In this document: one piece after another, positions 5,898 through 6,139 of the stretch | How the letters are laid out: every line of letters begins with the position of its first letter | Numbering within the stretch: the first letter of the stretch is position 1 | From: Burkholderiaceae bacterium | GTDB taxonomy: Bacteria > Pseudomonadota > Gammaproteobacteria > Burkholderiales > Burkholderiaceae | Direction: 5' to 3' | Assembly: GCA_022701965.1 (NCBI GenBank) | Contig: JAKONL010000556.1 | Coordinates: forward strand, 1 to 6,139 | DNA: 6,139 bases | Made by a program: the position numbers and the translations under genes | The notes under the pieces: model-generated | Database searches by the model: none | Told to the model about the DNA's origin: nothing | Seen by the model: only the letters and a program-made list of their open reading frames with translations

Positions 5898-6139
5898 TGT
5901 TCAATCCCACCGGCTGGCGCGCGCTCCTCTACAAGGAGACGCTGCGTTTCTGGAAGGTCGGCTACCAGACCGTCGGCGCGCCCGTGCTCACCGCGGTGCT
6001 CTACCTGATGGTGTTCGGCCACGTGCTGGAGAACCACGTCAAGGTCTACGGCACGGTGAGCTACACCGCGTTCCTGATTCCGGGCCTGGTCATGATGAGC
6101 ATGCTGCAGAACGCGTTTGCCAACAGCTCGTCGTCGATC
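5894..6139 (+). CDS. yadH: ABC-2 type exporter permease (YadH-like), N-terminal part
   Basis: This is the membrane partner of the preceding ATPase. Only the first 82 residues are in the window; the frame is open to the right edge. The protein begins MMFNPTGWRALLYKETLRFW, a cytoplasmic N-terminal helix common in ABC-2 permeases. A first hydrophobic helix follows (GAPVLTAVLYLMVFGHVL, about 28-45), then a polar segment and a second helix with FLIPGLVMMSMLQNAF, close to the FIVPGLIMMSVITNAY of E. coli YadH. It overlaps yadG by four bases (ATGA), so the pair is very probably made and assembled together. The substrate cannot be told from sequence. Confidence 0.9.
   Translation, partial: MMFNPTGWRALLYKETLRFWKVGYQTVGAPVLTAVLYLMVFGHVLENHVKVYGTVSYTAFLIPGLVMMSMLQNAFANSSSSI

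Overview
The window is a stretch of ordinary, high-GC betaproteobacterial core chromosome. The best guess is order Burkholderiales, probably Comamonadaceae. This rests on the strong G/C bias at third codon positions, the protein sequences, and the gene order gltD followed by a complete mla cluster with mlaA inside it and a yadGH-type exporter behind it. No mobile element, tRNA, rRNA, CRISPR array or prophage sequence is visible. All genes lie on the + strand.

Layout: (1) positions 1-779 hold the C-terminal part of gltD, the small subunit of glutamate synthase. (2) Positions 780-896 are a 117-base gap. It contains a textbook intrinsic terminator whose T-tract ends five bases before the next start codon, plus a second inverted repeat that competes with it. 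(3) Positions 897-4876 hold six genes, mlaF-mlaE-mlaD-mlaA-mlaC-mlaB. These encode the whole Mla (maintenance of lipid asymmetry) phospholipid path: the inner-membrane ABC complex MlaFEDB, the periplasmic carrier MlaC and the outer-membrane lipoprotein MlaA. (4) Positions 4947-5897 encode a YadG-type ABC ATPase. A YadH-type ABC-2 permease starts at 5894, overlapping it by four bases, and runs off the right edge.

The genes look co-transcribed. mlaF/mlaE, mlaD/mlaA and yadG/yadH overlap as ATGA. mlaE/mlaD are 17 bases apart and mlaC/mlaB two bases apart. Only two junctions inside the cluster are wider. One is mlaA-mlaC (173 bases, or 143 if a less likely upstream GTG were used), which contains a 9-bp inverted repeat. 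The other is mlaB-yadG (70 bases), which ends in a strong hairpin that encloses the yadG start codon next to a TAAAAT box. The Mla proteins move phospholipid between the outer and inner membranes through MlaA, MlaC and the MlaFEDB complex. The yadGH pair probably exports an unidentified substrate.

I do not see a new biological system here. The points worth a second look are regulatory: the terminator and competing stem in the mlaF leader, the missing Shine-Dalgarno of mlaF, the mlaA-mlaC inverted repeat, and the hairpin and putative internal promoter at the yadG start.
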